Of a stretch of DNA of 64,000 bases, positions 41,647 through 50,080 are shown piece after piece. The notes beneath the pieces are model-generated. The model searched no databases and was not told the origin of the DNA. It was given only the letters and a program-made list of their open reading frames with translations. This stretch comes from Rhizobium rhizoryzae (GTDB lineage: Bacteria; Pseudomonadota; Alphaproteobacteria; Rhizobiales; Rhizobiaceae): assembly GCF_011046895.1 (NCBI RefSeq), contig NZ_CP049250.1:3311737-3375736 (forward strand), read 5' to 3'. Position 1 is the stretch's first letter. Each line of letters starts with the position of its first letter. The translations under genes were made by a program, and so were the position numbers.

Positions 41647-42069
41647 TTGAAAACGCTGCTTCCCGTGCTGCGGGCCAAACCTCTTTTTGCCGCGATTGTT
41701 TCCGCTTGCCTCGTCATGCCGCATGTCGCACAGGCGTCAGGGGAGGCTTATTCCGCGCAGGACATCCAGTCGATGATCATCGGCAAGCGGATCTATCTGG
41801 CAACGCCGATGGGCGGCGAGTTCCCGCTGAACTATCGCAAGAACGGAGTCGTGGATGGATCCGGCGAAGCGCTGGGGCTTGGCCGTTTCGTCAAGCCGGA
41901 AGATACCGGCAAATGGTGGATCAAGGGCGATCGCCTCTGCCAGCAGTTCCAGACCTGGTACAAGGGCGCGCCCATGTGTTTCGAGCTTTACAAGACAGGC
42001 TCAAAGACGCTGCGCTGGGTGCGCGACAATGGTCAGGTGGGCACCGCCCGGATCGGCGACGGGATCTGA
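41647..42069 (+). CDS. Small exported protein of unknown function
   Basis: A 140-residue protein with a signal peptide (about 1-27, cleavage near VAQA) and a mature domain of about 110 residues with three Trp and two Cys (residues in DRLCQQFQTWYKGAPMCFEL, which may form a disulfide). GKRIYLATPMGGEFPLNYRK and GKWWIKGDRLCQQF are its best conserved-looking segments. Family members I recall in Rhizobiaceae carry DUF numbers only. A TTG start with AGGAGA is preferred; an in-frame ATG at 41620 would add nine residues. Divergent from the GST gene. Confidence 0.6.
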   Translation: MKTLLPVLRAKPLFAAIVSACLVMPHVAQASGEAYSAQDIQSMIIGKRIYLATPMGGEFPLNYRKNGVVDGSGEALGLGRFVKPEDTGKWWIKGDRLCQQFQTWYKGAPMCFELYKTGSKTLRWVRDNGQVGTARIGDGI

Positions 42070-42080
42070 CCCGAACAGAG

Positions 42081-43088
42081 TCAGGCGAACATGGCGTCGG
42101 TCGCGCGGATTTCGCCGACGGTGATGCCGTTCCAGTTTTTCATGGTGCGGTTGGCGAGCGCCATCAGCGCCTCGCGCTCCGGGCTGCCGGCTTCGAAATA
42201 GCGCGCGACGAGAGCAAAAATCATGCTTTCCGCCGCGCGCGTCGTGCCATCCTCGCACTTCACCGCCATGGCCACGCCGTGGTCCGGCAGGGCCGCAACG
42301 AACACGCCTTCCGCGCCCGTCTTGGCGAAAATCTTGCCCGGAGCGATCTGCATCAGCTTCGTGCAAGCGCGGCCCGTACCCGCCACGTAAAACGGTTCCG
42401 CCATGCAGGCCTCCATCAGGCGGCGCGAGGCGTCGGCCCGGGTTTTGGAGATACCCGTTCCCGTCAGCATCTTTGCAAAACCGTGGGCGAGACCTTTCAA
42501 GGGTGCGGCATAGGTGGGAATGGAACAGCCATCGACGCCGCAATTATCGGTTCCGAGTGCCGCCCCCGTCAGATCCTCCATCACGGCGCGGATTTCGGCC
42601 TGAAGCGGGTGATCGTAACCGATATAACCTGCATGGTCCCAACCGGACTGAACGCAGGTGCAGATGAAGCCCGAATGCTTGCCGGAGCAATTGTTATGCA
42701 GCGCATTGGGCGCCTCCAGCGTACGGGCCTGATGGATGATCGTTTTCTGGTCGGACGACCAATGCGCACCGCATTCCAGCGCGCTGACATCGCGTCCGGC
42801 TTTCGCCAGCATGCCCGCTGCCGTCGAGACATGCTCGTCTTCGCCTGAATGGGAGGAACAGGAGAGCGCCAGTTCCTTCGCCGTCAGGCCAAAGGCATCC
42901 GCCGCGCCGCTCTCGATCAATGGAATGGCCTGCATGGCCTTGCAGGCGGACCGGGGAAACACGGCGGCCTCGATATCGCCTGCCTGAAACAGCACCTTGC
43001 CCGCGCCATCCACCACCACGGCCATGCCGCGATGACGGCTTTCGACCAGAGAACCACGGGTTACTTCAACGGTCACGGGATTTTGCAT
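42081..43088 (-). CDS. L-asparaginase, class 3 (Rhizobium etli ReAV-like)
   Basis: A 335-residue enzyme hydrolysing L-Asn to Asp and ammonia, of the class related to R. etli asparaginase and distinct from the E. coli type. The residues of the known active site are present at equivalent positions: Ser47 and Lys50 in PRSACK, Ser79 in SSHSGE, Cys134 and Lys137 in NNCSGKHSG, and Cys188 in DNCGVDGCS. The Cys/Lys set binds zinc in the R. etli enzyme. No signal peptide. It is convergent with the small exported protein gene. Confidence 0.85.
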   Translation of the reverse strand: MQNPVTVEVTRGSLVESRHRGMAVVVDGAGKVLFQAGDIEAAVFPRSACKAMQAIPLIESGAADAFGLTAKELALSCSSHSGEDEHVSTAAGMLAKAGRDVSALECGAHWSSDQKTIIHQARTLEAPNALHNNCSGKHSGFICTCVQSGWDHAGYIGYDHPLQAEIRAVMEDLTGAALGTDNCGVDGCSIPTYAAPLKGLAHGFAKMLTGTGISKTRADASRRLMEACMAEPFYVAGTGRACTKLMQIAPGKIFAKTGAEGVFVAALPDHGVAMAVKCEDGTTRAAESMIFALVARYFEAGSPEREALMALANRTMKNWNGITVGEIRATDAMFA

Positions 43089-43179
43089 GGGCCTGCCTCG
43101 AAGATGATGCTTTGCTGATCTTCATAGCGAGAGAACAGGACGACAACCAGCCAGATTTTGACGAGCACCCGTATTCTTC

Positions 43180-43926
43180 ATGACGACCTTCATCTTCCTC
43201 AAGCGATTGTTTCTGGCGATCTTCGCCATATACCTCCTGCCCACTTTTGCCTCTGCCGGATGGTGGGCGCTGCAGGACCGTCCTGCCCGCTGGAGCGAGG
43301 CCAACTGGGGCTCAGCGGGCATTCTGCCGGAAGCTTCCCAAAGCGACGAGGCAGCGGTCTACGTATTTTCCGCCAAGACCGGTGGACTGAAAGGCGCCGT
43401 TGCCAGCCATGCGTGGATCGTGACGAAGGAAAAGGGCGCAAGGACGTATACCCGCTATGACAAGGTGGGCTGGGGTTCACCCATTCGGCGCAATCACCGT
43501 CCGGCAGATGCCTTCTGGTATTCCAACCGCCCGGAACTGGTGACGAAGATAACGGGCGAAGATGCGCAGGCGCTCATTCCCAAGGTGGAAGCCGCCATTG
43601 CCGCCTACCCCTATGCCGAGCCCGGCGGCTATACCATCTGGCCGGGACCGAACTCCAACACCTTCGTGGCGCATGTCTTGCGCAGCGTGCCGGAACTGGG
43701 CGCAGTCCTGCCACCGCATGCAGTGGGCCGCGATTATCTGCCGGATGGCGCGTTCGTGCATCTGGATCAGGACGGGAAAGACCTGCACCTGACGATTCGC
43801 GGATTGATCGGCCTGTCTGCCGGTGTACGCAGCGGTTTCGAGGTGCATTTTCTGGGGCTGGTGGCTGGCATCGACGTGATGCGGCCGGGCATCAAGATCC
43901 CCGCCTTCGGCCGGATCGGGGTGTGA
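43180..43926 (+). CDS. DUF3750 family membrane-anchored protein
   Basis: A 248-residue protein with one N-terminal membrane segment or uncleaved signal (about 4-28) and a periplasmic domain of the DUF3750 family. Conserved features include AVYVFSAKTGGLKGAVASHA then W, YTRYDKVGWGSP and the Cys-free WPGPNSNTFVAH, which resembles a papain-like (NlpC/YiiX-type) loop with an Asn and a His. The His in SHAW and NSNTFVAH may be functional, but no activity is established. It stands upstream of RelBE. Confidence 0.75.
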   Translation: MTTFIFLKRLFLAIFAIYLLPTFASAGWWALQDRPARWSEANWGSAGILPEASQSDEAAVYVFSAKTGGLKGAVASHAWIVTKEKGARTYTRYDKVGWGSPIRRNHRPADAFWYSNRPELVTKITGEDAQALIPKVEAAIAAYPYAEPGGYTIWPGPNSNTFVAHVLRSVPELGAVLPPHAVGRDYLPDGAFVHLDQDGKDLHLTIRGLIGLSAGVRSGFEVHFLGLVAGIDVMRPGIKIPAFGRIGV

Positions 43927-43950
43927 CACCCGCCGCTTCTTCGCTATAAT
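43923..43950 (+). promoter_or_regulatory. relBE promoter
   Basis: GTGACA (43923-43928), 16 bp, TATAAT (43945-43950), overlapping the end of the DUF3750 gene. The expected transcript would start about 25 bp before the antitoxin ATG (43981). Confidence 0.55.
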
Positions 43951-43980
43951 GTTGGCTCGGAGAGCGCGGAGTTAGACGCA

Positions 43981-44208
43981 ATGACGGAAACAATCGAACT
44001 TTCTGCGGATCTGGATCGACGATTGACCGATCTTGCAAAACGCAATGGCATGAACCGGAATGAGTTCCTGTTGCGAGTGATCGAAGACGGCATTCTGGAT
44101 GCGGAAGCAGATCTGCGCGCAGACGCTGTGGAAGCGAGAATTGCTGCGGGCGAAGAAAAGACCATGACCTCTACCGAGGTAAGGCGAGCACTTGGTCTGG
44201 AACATTAA
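43981..44208 (+). CDS. RelB/RHH-type antitoxin
   Basis: A 75-residue antitoxin. The N-terminal ribbon-helix-helix reads TIELSADLDRRLTDLAKRNG then MNRNEFLLRVIEDGI (about 4-38); the C-terminal half (DAVEARIAAGEEKTMTSTEV) is the toxin-binding tail. It binds DNA and RelE. It has GGAG upstream and a good promoter. It overlaps the toxin gene by 17 bp, so the toxin depends on translation of the antitoxin. Confidence 0.85.
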   Translation: MTETIELSADLDRRLTDLAKRNGMNRNEFLLRVIEDGILDAEADLRADAVEARIAAGEEKTMTSTEVRRALGLEH

Positions 44209-44614
44209 TTATTCGGATACTGCCTTCACAATTTTAAGCAAACTCGACAAAGCGACAGCAAAATCAATCATCGATTACATGGATCACAGGATAGCCACCT
44301 GTGATGATCCACGGCAATTCGGAAAGCCTTTGACCGGGTCGTTGAAAGGCCGCTGGCGCTATCGGGTCGGCGATCACCGAACCATCTGCCGCATTACCGA
44401 CAGTTCATTCGACATCCTTGTGATCGAAATCGGTCATCGCCGGGAAGTCTACAGAAAACAAAAAGGGTCGCACGACTGGCGACCCTTCCATGAGTATTGG
44501 TCCGAAACGAACCCGGTTCAGCACCACCGAAGCGGCTGGAACCTGCAGGAGGTGTGGATCAGGCCGAGGGCTGCCCCGTCGTCACCAAAACCTTTCCCAT
44601 GTCCATTTCGCTAA
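44192..44614 (+). CDS. RelE/ParE-family toxin with extended C-terminus
   Basis: A 140-residue open frame starting at TTG 44192. Residues 1-90 are a standard RelE domain (VWNINYSDTAFTILSKLDKA, LKGRWRYRVGDHRTICRI, VIEIGHRREVYRK), with conserved basic residues. RelE proteins normally end here; the further 50 residues are unlike any RelE. The codons just after this are CAA AAA, and a perfect hairpin (44463-44487) follows at once, as if a TAA stop had mutated to CAA before an old terminator. The toxin may be altered or still active. RelE cleaves mRNA on the ribosome; ParE poisons gyrase. Confidence 0.8.
   Translation: MVWNINYSDTAFTILSKLDKATAKSIIDYMDHRIATCDDPRQFGKPLTGSLKGRWRYRVGDHRTICRITDSSFDILVIEIGHRREVYRKQKGSHDWRPFHEYWSETNPVQHHRSGWNLQEVWIRPRAAPSSPKPFPCPFR
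44463..44487 (+). terminator. Hairpin inside the extended relE frame
   Basis: AAGGGTCGC (44463-44471) and GCGACCCTT (44479-44487) form a perfect 9 bp stem with a 7-base loop. There is no T-run after it. It lies where a relE terminator would be if the gene ended after residue 90. Confidence 0.5.
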
Positions 44615-44633
44615 CCGCAATCTCACTAGACAT
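44559..44633 (-). CDS. Possible 24-residue peptide with a full-strength ribosome binding site
   Basis: ATG at 44633, sequence MSSEIAVSEMDMGKVLVTTG then QPSA and a TGA stop. On the minus strand it is preceded by GAAAGGAGGTGATC, a 14-base complement to the end of alphaproteobacterial 16S rRNA, ending 2 bases before the start codon. Such an extended site is unusual. The peptide overlaps the tail of the extended RelE frame on the other strand. It could be a small protein, a peptide precursor or a leader; it is not a family I recognise, and expression is unproven. Confidence 0.35.
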   Translation of the reverse strand: MSSEIAVSEMDMGKVLVTTGQPSA

Positions 44634-44901
44634 CGGATCACCTCCTTTCGTTTCGTTGAACATGTAAAGAAGGTAGGCTCGACCTTTCGTTATTTCAAGG
44701 CACGAAATGTATCTTGCCGACGCTGATTTTGAACGGGCGGAGGGTGATCCAGTCACTCCTTTTTTAAAGCCGCTTCATGCATCAGTTCCGTTGAAAGTAT
44801 CAGATATTTTTTTTCATCCAGAGATTGTATTTCGTCCTTGTTGCGGAAGAAGATTCAGGATTATGGAGGATTTGCAGATCGCACAGATGCGGAGATTATT
44901 G

Positions 44902-45405
44902 ATGCGTATTTCCTTTATTTCTGGTATTATTTTTCTTTCGACATCCCTTCCCCCTGGTATCTTGGGAAATATTGCCAATGCTTCAGAACAGGCAAAAACG
45001 GACATCGGTTTCTGCCTCAAGGACGAAGGCTCCATCGACCTGACAGTCTTGACCAAGAATGAAGTGGGCGTCGTTGTTACCAATGTCGGCGCCTCCGCCA
45101 CAAACCCTAAGGGACAGATCGCCATTTCGGCCAACAACTATTTTGGAAAGCCAGGAACAAGCTCCTTCTTCAAATCAGGCATGGGCCTGCACCGGCTTGC
45201 GGGGGGAAGCTGCTACAATATTGCCATCATGACCAAACCAAGCCAGCCGGATGGCAGCGCTGCATGGTCATGCGTGGGCGGAAATCTGAACGTGACAGGT
45301 AAAGTTCTGCTCTTCAGCGCCGGAGTCGTTTCGGGACAAGTCATAGGCGTGATGCATGCCAGCGAAAATGCGCCGGTTATCAACTGCCCGCCGACTGGCA
45401 ATTGA
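44902..45405 (+). CDS. Secreted protein of unknown function (paralogue A)
   Basis: A 167-residue protein with a signal peptide (MRISFISGIIFLSTSLPPGI onwards, cleaved near NANA/S). The mature protein of about 137 residues has four Cys (FCLKDEG, GSCYNIAI, AWSCVGG, INCPPTGN) that could form two disulfides. It is clearly paralogous to the protein at 46791-47321: both share a VVVTNVGxxxTNxxG segment, an ANNxx segment, GGxCYN, AWxC and a final NAPVxNCP. The ATG 44902 has GGAG upstream; earlier starts in the same frame lack one. A perfect 13 bp hairpin follows the gene. Confidence 0.7.
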   Translation: MRISFISGIIFLSTSLPPGILGNIANASEQAKTDIGFCLKDEGSIDLTVLTKNEVGVVVTNVGASATNPKGQIAISANNYFGKPGTSSFFKSGMGLHRLAGGSCYNIAIMTKPSQPDGSAAWSCVGGNLNVTGKVLLFSAGVVSGQVIGVMHASENAPVINCPPTGN

Positions 45406-45413
45406 GTTCTTGC

Positions 45414-45446
45414 GTTTCAGCCTCCCTGCCAATGGGAGGCTGAAAC
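45414..45446. terminator. Perfect 13 bp hairpin between convergent genes
   Basis: GTTTCAGCCTCCC (45414-45426) and GGGAGGCTGAAAC (45434-45446), loop of 7. It separates paralogue A from the quinone oxidoreductase gene. No long T-run follows. Confidence 0.65.
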
Positions 45447-45477
45447 ACCTTGGTGAGTATTCGGATAGCCGCCCGAG

Positions 45478-46479
45478 TTACCCCAGCGTCAGGACGATCT
45501 TGCCGATATGGCTGCTGCTTTCCATCAGCCGATGTGCTTCGACCACCTGATCGAAGGGCAGGACGGAGTGAATGACCGGGGCGACAGATCCGGATTCCAG
45601 CAGAGGCCAGACCTGAGCCAGCAGTTCGTCGCGGATTGCGCGCTTTTCCTCTGCCGTACGCGGGCGCATGGTGGAGCCAGTGACCGTGAGGCGTTTGACC
45701 ATGATGGGTCGCAGGTCCACCTTCTCCGCGATATTGCCGCCCAGAAACGCGATGATGGACAGGCATCCATCCTTGGCAAGGCAGCTCAGGTTCCTTTCAA
45801 AATAGGCAGCACCGATCATGTCGAGCACGACATCGACGCCCTTGCCCCCGGTCACCTCCTTGATGACGGCGGCGAAATCCTCTGACTTGTAGTTGATGCC
45901 GCGGGTGGCGCCGAGCTTTTCGCAGGCTTCGCACTTCTCTGCAGACCCCGCCGTTGTGTAGACCGTGGCGCCAAACGCCTTGGCAAGCTGGATCGCGGTC
46001 GTACCAATGCCGGACGTGCCGCCATGGATGAGCACGTTTTCGCCCTCGGTCAGGCCCGCCATCTGGAAGAGGTTGGCCCAGACGGTGAAAAAGGTTTCCG
46101 GAACCGCTGCCGCCTTGACCGCATCATATCCCTTGGGGAAAGGCAGTGCCTGACCGACCGGGAGAATGCAGAATTCCGCATAGCCTCCGCCATTGGCAAG
46201 GCCACAGACCTGATCACCGACAGCGAAATCCGTGACCCCTGCCCCCACTGCGGCAACCGTTCCGGCCACTTCCAGGCCGAGGATCGGGCTTGCATCCTTC
46301 GGCGGCGGATAGATGCCCTGACGCTGCGCGACATCGGGACGGTTCACGCCTGCCGCCTGCACCTTCACCAGAATTTCGCCCGCTCCAGGTTGCGGCACCG
46401 GTCCGTTGGTGAAGCTCATGACGTCTGGCCCCCCGAAGGATGGCAGATCGACGTGACGCATGGTTGTTGGCAAAGACAT
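45478..46479 (-). CDS. NAD(P)H:quinone oxidoreductase, zinc-free MDR family
   Basis: A 333-residue medium-chain reductase like human PIG3 and bacterial QorA relatives. It has the start [17 protein letters not shown], the [12 protein letters not shown] substrate-domain element, and the nucleotide-binding motif [20 protein letters not shown] (about 145-165). The zinc-binding cysteines of alcohol dehydrogenases are absent. It probably reduces quinones with NADPH. The start at 46479 has GGGGAG upstream; an open frame of 48 more codons in front does not look like the family. Confidence 0.87.
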   Translation of the reverse strand: MSLPTTMRHVDLPSFGGPDVMSFTNGPVPQPGAGEILVKVQAAGVNRPDVAQRQGIYPPPKDASPILGLEVAGTVAAVGAGVTDFAVGDQVCGLANGGGYAEFCILPVGQALPFPKGYDAVKAAAVPETFFTVWANLFQMAGLTEGENVLIHGGTSGIGTTAIQLAKAFGATVYTTAGSAEKCEACEKLGATRGINYKSEDFAAVIKEVTGGKGVDVVLDMIGAAYFERNLSCLAKDGCLSIIAFLGGNIAEKVDLRPIMVKRLTVTGSTMRPRTAEEKRAIRDELLAQVWPLLESGSVAPVIHSVLPFDQVVEAHRLMESSSHIGKIVLTLG

Positions 46480-46790
46480 GAAATGAATTCTCCCCGTTAG
46501 GCTCAATGCGGCAAACACGGATTTGCCTTCAATGCTCGCTTTTTTTGCCTTCACGCATATTCGCATGCAAAGCTTTTTCACCCTCGCGAATGTGCTCAGG
46601 TCGAACGGCAACATAGGGCGCAAGCCTCGGCGATTAAAGGTGATGGATTAGCCCTGTGGCACGACAGCATCAATTCTACTTATAATTGATTAAGTTAATT
46701 TGCGCTCGTTTTGCGCGAATTCGGGAGACAAGGCAAATGCGTTTTCGTATTTAGATTGTGCATATGATTCTTTAACTCGGAGAAATTGTA
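46480..46790. promoter_or_regulatory. AT-rich divergent promoter region
   Basis: 311 bp between the oxidoreductase and paralogue B. The part near paralogue B (46670-46790) is AT-rich with several TATAAT-like hexamers and TTGATTAAGTTAATTTGCG, a weak palindrome. No gene or clear operator is supported. Confidence 0.35.
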
Positions 46791-47321
46791 ATGAAGAAAT
46801 TGTTTGTCACCTCCCTCGCATCCCTTCTGGGTGCAACGATGGCGTTTGTCGGTCACGCCCAGTCTGCAGATCTGAAGCTTTCGGCCCTGCCTGCCAGCGA
46901 TTTTGCATTTTGCCTGGCCAGTGATGCCGTGTTTGTTGCAGGCGCAACATCCGCCACAGAAACGGGCCTTGTCGTGACCAATGTTGGCAATGCCATGACC
47001 AATACCAGCGGCAAGGTTGTGGTTGCGGCCAACAACTTTTACAAGAATGGCGCTGGCGGAGAGTGGACATCGAACATGGGCCAGTTCAGCCTGCCGGGTG
47101 GCACTTGCTACAATGTGTCGACCATGATGAAGACCACATCTCCAAACGGTGGCACGGCCTGGACATGCGCAGCAACAAGCGGCGCGGCTTCCAATGCGGG
47201 TGCGACACTCAGCGGCCTCGTCAGCACGCAGACCCAGATCCTCAACATTGCGACGGGTTATGTTACGGCAGGCGTCTCTTCCACGCTCAACAACGCGCCG
47301 ATCGTCAATTGCCCCTATTGA
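46791..47321 (+). CDS. Secreted protein of unknown function (paralogue B)
   Basis: A 176-residue protein with a clear signal peptide (MKKLFVTSLASLLGATMAFV then GHAQSA). The mature part has four Cys (FCLASDAV, GTCYNVST, AWTCAATS, VNCPY) at positions matching paralogue A at 44902-45405, and the shared VVTNVGNAMTNTSG and ANNFY segments. A beta-rich, disulfide-bonded periplasmic or surface domain is likely. A GGAG-like site precedes the ATG. The pair flank the quinone oxidoreductase gene, suggesting an old duplication. Confidence 0.7.
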   Translation: MKKLFVTSLASLLGATMAFVGHAQSADLKLSALPASDFAFCLASDAVFVAGATSATETGLVVTNVGNAMTNTSGKVVVAANNFYKNGAGGEWTSNMGQFSLPGGTCYNVSTMMKTTSPNGGTAWTCAATSGAASNAGATLSGLVSTQTQILNIATGYVTAGVSSTLNNAPIVNCPY

Positions 47322-47403
47322 TCTGATGTGACCTCAAAGAGCAAGACAGCACCATCTCTGTCGTCGTGACATCCGGCGGACATGGTGCAACTGCTCGGGG
47401 AAA

Positions 47404-47439
47404 GAGCGTTTGCGGTTTTCATAAAAACTGCAAACGCTC
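47404..47439. terminator. Long hairpin between convergent genes
   Basis: GAGCGTTTGC (47404-47413) pairs with GCAAACGCTC (47430-47439), with GTTTT/AAAAC pairing inside after a single-base mismatch. It lies between paralogue B and the EAL-CBS-GGDEF gene and could stop transcription from both sides; no strong T-run. Confidence 0.65.
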
Positions 47440-47445
47440 CTTCTA

Positions 47446-49251
47446 TCAATGATGCGGATCGAAGACCGCAACTGCGAGTCCGGTCTCGCTATCCTTCGCC
47501 TTTGCCTTGACGCCGGCAATGGCGGCACCGATGCGGCCAACATCATCCAGCAGAAGGCCCTTCGGCAATTCCACGACGCCGATCGAGCAGCGCAGCAGCG
47601 GAAAATCGCGCTCTATACCGTTGCGGTCATGGCCGCGAATGCGACCGGAGGCCCGATCCTCGCTGGAATAAAGCTGGACAACATCGTCATGAAAATCCGA
47701 CAGAAGGCGGCCCAGAATTTCCTGCGCCTCCTCCCAGGTCCAGTCACGAAGACCGATGAAGAAATCATCGCCGCCGACATGGCCAAGAAAATCGCCCTGC
47801 GAGAAAAAGTAGCGCTTCATCAATGCGGCAAACAGGGTGATGGCATGATCGCCCATCTGGAAGCCGTAATGATCGTTGAACGGCTTGAAGAAGTCGAAAT
47901 CGCAATAGCAGAAGAAGCGGGTCTGGTCGTCATCGCGACCGGCCTCCAGCATGAAATCCCGGATCGCCCGATTGCCCGGCAGACCGGTCAGCGGGTTCTG
48001 GTCCTGCGCGATCTGCAATTGCTTCTCGTTGATGACGCGGATGAGCGACGCGGCTGACACCACGCCCGCGTAACGCATGTTTTCCGTCAGGATCACGCAA
48101 TCGCTGCCATCCATGTTGGCGAAGATGGTCATCAGCCTCTCGGCATTGGCATCAAGCCCGATGATCGGTGCGCCTTCGACGAAATGCGCAATGGAGCGCT
48201 CGTAGAGCTTGTTCTTTAGAAGATCGCGACCAAAGGGGCGATAGATGAACTCCTTCAGGTGATGCTCGCTGATAATGCCGCGCGGCTCGCCATTGGCATT
48301 CAGAACCGGGAAAAAGGCCTGACGCGGATTGGCGCGAAACAGTTCGAAGACCGTCTCGATGCCTTCATGCTCATAGACGGTGGGCAGGCGCTCAATCTGC
48401 CTGCGAATGAGGATCTCGTCCAGCGACTGGCTGGTGCGGCGCGCGCGCCCAAGATCCGCAAGCGAGGGATAGGTGGGCTGCAGTTCATTCACAAAGGTGG
48501 TGGGCCGCGCAATGAACCAGCCTTGCACCATATCCACGCCCGCCTCGCGGCAGGCCAGGCATTCCGCTTCCCGCTCGACACCCTCAGCGATGACCCGGAT
48601 GCCTAGCACATGGGCGATATTGACCAGATTGCGCACGAGGTGACGCTTGCGCGGACTGGCATCCAGACCGTCGATGAAGTGGCGATCGATCTTCAGGTAA
48701 TCGACCGGGAAATCGCAGAGAAGCTTTATCTCGGCATGGCCGACGCCGAAATCATCGATCGCCAGCTTGAAGCCCGCCTGGCGCATGCGCTTCATCAAAG
48801 CCGCAAACTCCGGTGCGCTGGTATTGTCGAAGCGCTCGGTCAGCTCGAAGCAGACGGAGGATGGCGGGATTTCGGCCTGTCGCAACTGCTGCAGCATGCG
48901 GTCGACGATCTGCTCGCCCGAGCGAATGAGACGGCCATCGAGATTGATGAACAGGGTGGCATGGGCAAAGTCGGGCACAGTCGCGAACTTCGCAAGCGCG
49001 CGGGCAGATAACATCTGCTCCAGGCCTAGAAGCTGACCCGCCTCTTCTGCCGTATCCAGAAGCTCCAGCGGGGAAGCAAAACCCAGTCGATCATGGCCGC
49101 GCAGAAGCGTCTCGTAGCCAAAGACCTTACCCGTCGACAGCTCGACAATGGGCTGCAAAGCGCTTTCGATGACAAGTTTGCTCAGGTTCAGCAACTGCCC
49201 GTCGGCAAAACGCCGCAGCACAGGAGTTTCGATGGACACGGCCCCAGACAT
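47446..49251 (-). CDS. EAL-CBS-GGDEF cyclic-di-GMP protein
   Basis: A 601-residue cytosolic signalling protein in the order EAL (about 25-270), two CBS repeats (about 285-420) and GGDEF (about 425-590). The EAL domain keeps ETLLRG, INLDG, ELTERF, IDDFGVG, LKIDRHF, AEGVE and QGWF, so phosphodiesterase activity is likely. The cyclase motif reads GGDDF in place of GGDEF, so synthesis is doubtful and it may be a GTP or c-di-GMP sensor domain. CBS domains could bind adenosyl nucleotides. The ATG at 49251 has GGGAGA upstream. Confidence 0.88.
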   Translation of the reverse strand: MSGAVSIETPVLRRFADGQLLNLSKLVIESALQPIVELSTGKVFGYETLLRGHDRLGFASPLELLDTAEEAGQLLGLEQMLSARALAKFATVPDFAHATLFINLDGRLIRSGEQIVDRMLQQLRQAEIPPSSVCFELTERFDNTSAPEFAALMKRMRQAGFKLAIDDFGVGHAEIKLLCDFPVDYLKIDRHFIDGLDASPRKRHLVRNLVNIAHVLGIRVIAEGVEREAECLACREAGVDMVQGWFIARPTTFVNELQPTYPSLADLGRARRTSQSLDEILIRRQIERLPTVYEHEGIETVFELFRANPRQAFFPVLNANGEPRGIISEHHLKEFIYRPFGRDLLKNKLYERSIAHFVEGAPIIGLDANAERLMTIFANMDGSDCVILTENMRYAGVVSAASLIRVINEKQLQIAQDQNPLTGLPGNRAIRDFMLEAGRDDDQTRFFCYCDFDFFKPFNDHYGFQMGDHAITLFAALMKRYFFSQGDFLGHVGGDDFFIGLRDWTWEEAQEILGRLLSDFHDDVVQLYSSEDRASGRIRGHDRNGIERDFPLLRCSIGVVELPKGLLLDDVGRIGAAIAGVKAKAKDSETGLAVAVFDPHH

Positions 49252-49369
49252 CACGACGTCTCCCTGACGCATTATTTTATTTGCGAGAGACAATCACATC
49301 CCACTCATCAACAGATGGTTGATGTTGTGTGATAGTTTTGTGAAATTTCGGCAGTTAACCCTCAGTAGA

Positions 49370-49921
49370 TCAAGCGTTTTTCGCGGCCAGGCCAAGCGAG
49401 AAAAGCGCCCAGCCCTGCATCAGAAGATCGATTGCGAGGAACAGGCCGAGGATCCAGAGAGAGTTGACCGGCCAGCCTGCGGCAATCGTCAAACCGGCCA
49501 AAGCGGTGATGGCCCCGGCAAACATGATCCAGCCAGCGCCCTTCATCGGTCGCATCTTGAAGCCGACCCAGAGACGGAAGAGGCCGGCGACTGTCAACGC
49601 GATGGCCATGATCAAGGTGAAGACGGCAGCGGTGAGGCCCGGATTGGTGAAGGCGAGAAAGCCGGCCACCGTATAGAGAAGCGCGCTTGCGCCCCACAGG
49701 AGCGAATCCGCCCAGCCGCGAACCTGGAAGGCGTGCACGAGGTGGATCGCGCCCGCCACGAGCATCATCGCGCCGATGTAATAGATCGACGCGACGGTTG
49801 CGATAAAGAGGTTCGCCAGCGCTGCCACGCCGAACGCCGTGAGCAGCAGACCGAGAGCAACCAGCCATCCCCATTTGCTGTGCAATTGATGGATATCGCG
49901 ATTGGTGAAGACATCGGTCAT
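49370..49921 (-). CDS. HdeD/DUF308-like membrane protein
   Basis: A 183-residue membrane protein with six predicted helices (first WGWLVALGLLLTAFGVAALA, about 17-36). The pairwise repeated helix layout and sequence style (GAMMLVAGAIHLVHAF, MAIALTVAGLFRLWVGF) match the HdeD/DUF308 family, linked to acid stress in E. coli with unknown mechanism. The ATG at 49921 gives a normal length; the frame continues upstream without a good start. Divergent from betI. Confidence 0.8.
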   Translation of the reverse strand: MTDVFTNRDIHQLHSKWGWLVALGLLLTAFGVAALANLFIATVASIYYIGAMMLVAGAIHLVHAFQVRGWADSLLWGASALLYTVAGFLAFTNPGLTAAVFTLIMAIALTVAGLFRLWVGFKMRPMKGAGWIMFAGAITALAGLTIAAGWPVNSLWILGLFLAIDLLMQGWALFSLGLAAKNA

Positions 49922-50030
49922 GGCTCGGCTCCTGTTTATGAAAAACATCCCTGCAAGATGCTGCATGAACGCGGCACCGCGAACTTTGATCCGCATCAAC
50001 AGCAGCCAGGTTCCCGACGCCGAATTTTTA

Positions 50031-50059
50031 TTGATTGATCAGTCAATCAAAAATATAAT
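50031..50059 (+). promoter_or_regulatory. betI promoter and BetI operator
   Basis: TTGATTGA (50031-50038) and TCAATCAA (50043-50050) form an inverted repeat with TCAG between. TTGATT (50031-50036) and TATAAT (50054-50059) are 17 bp apart, so the operator covers the -35 and most of the spacer, as expected for choline-relieved repression by BetI. Confidence 0.8.
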
Positions 50060-50080
50060 CCGCTTTAACAGGAGATCGAA

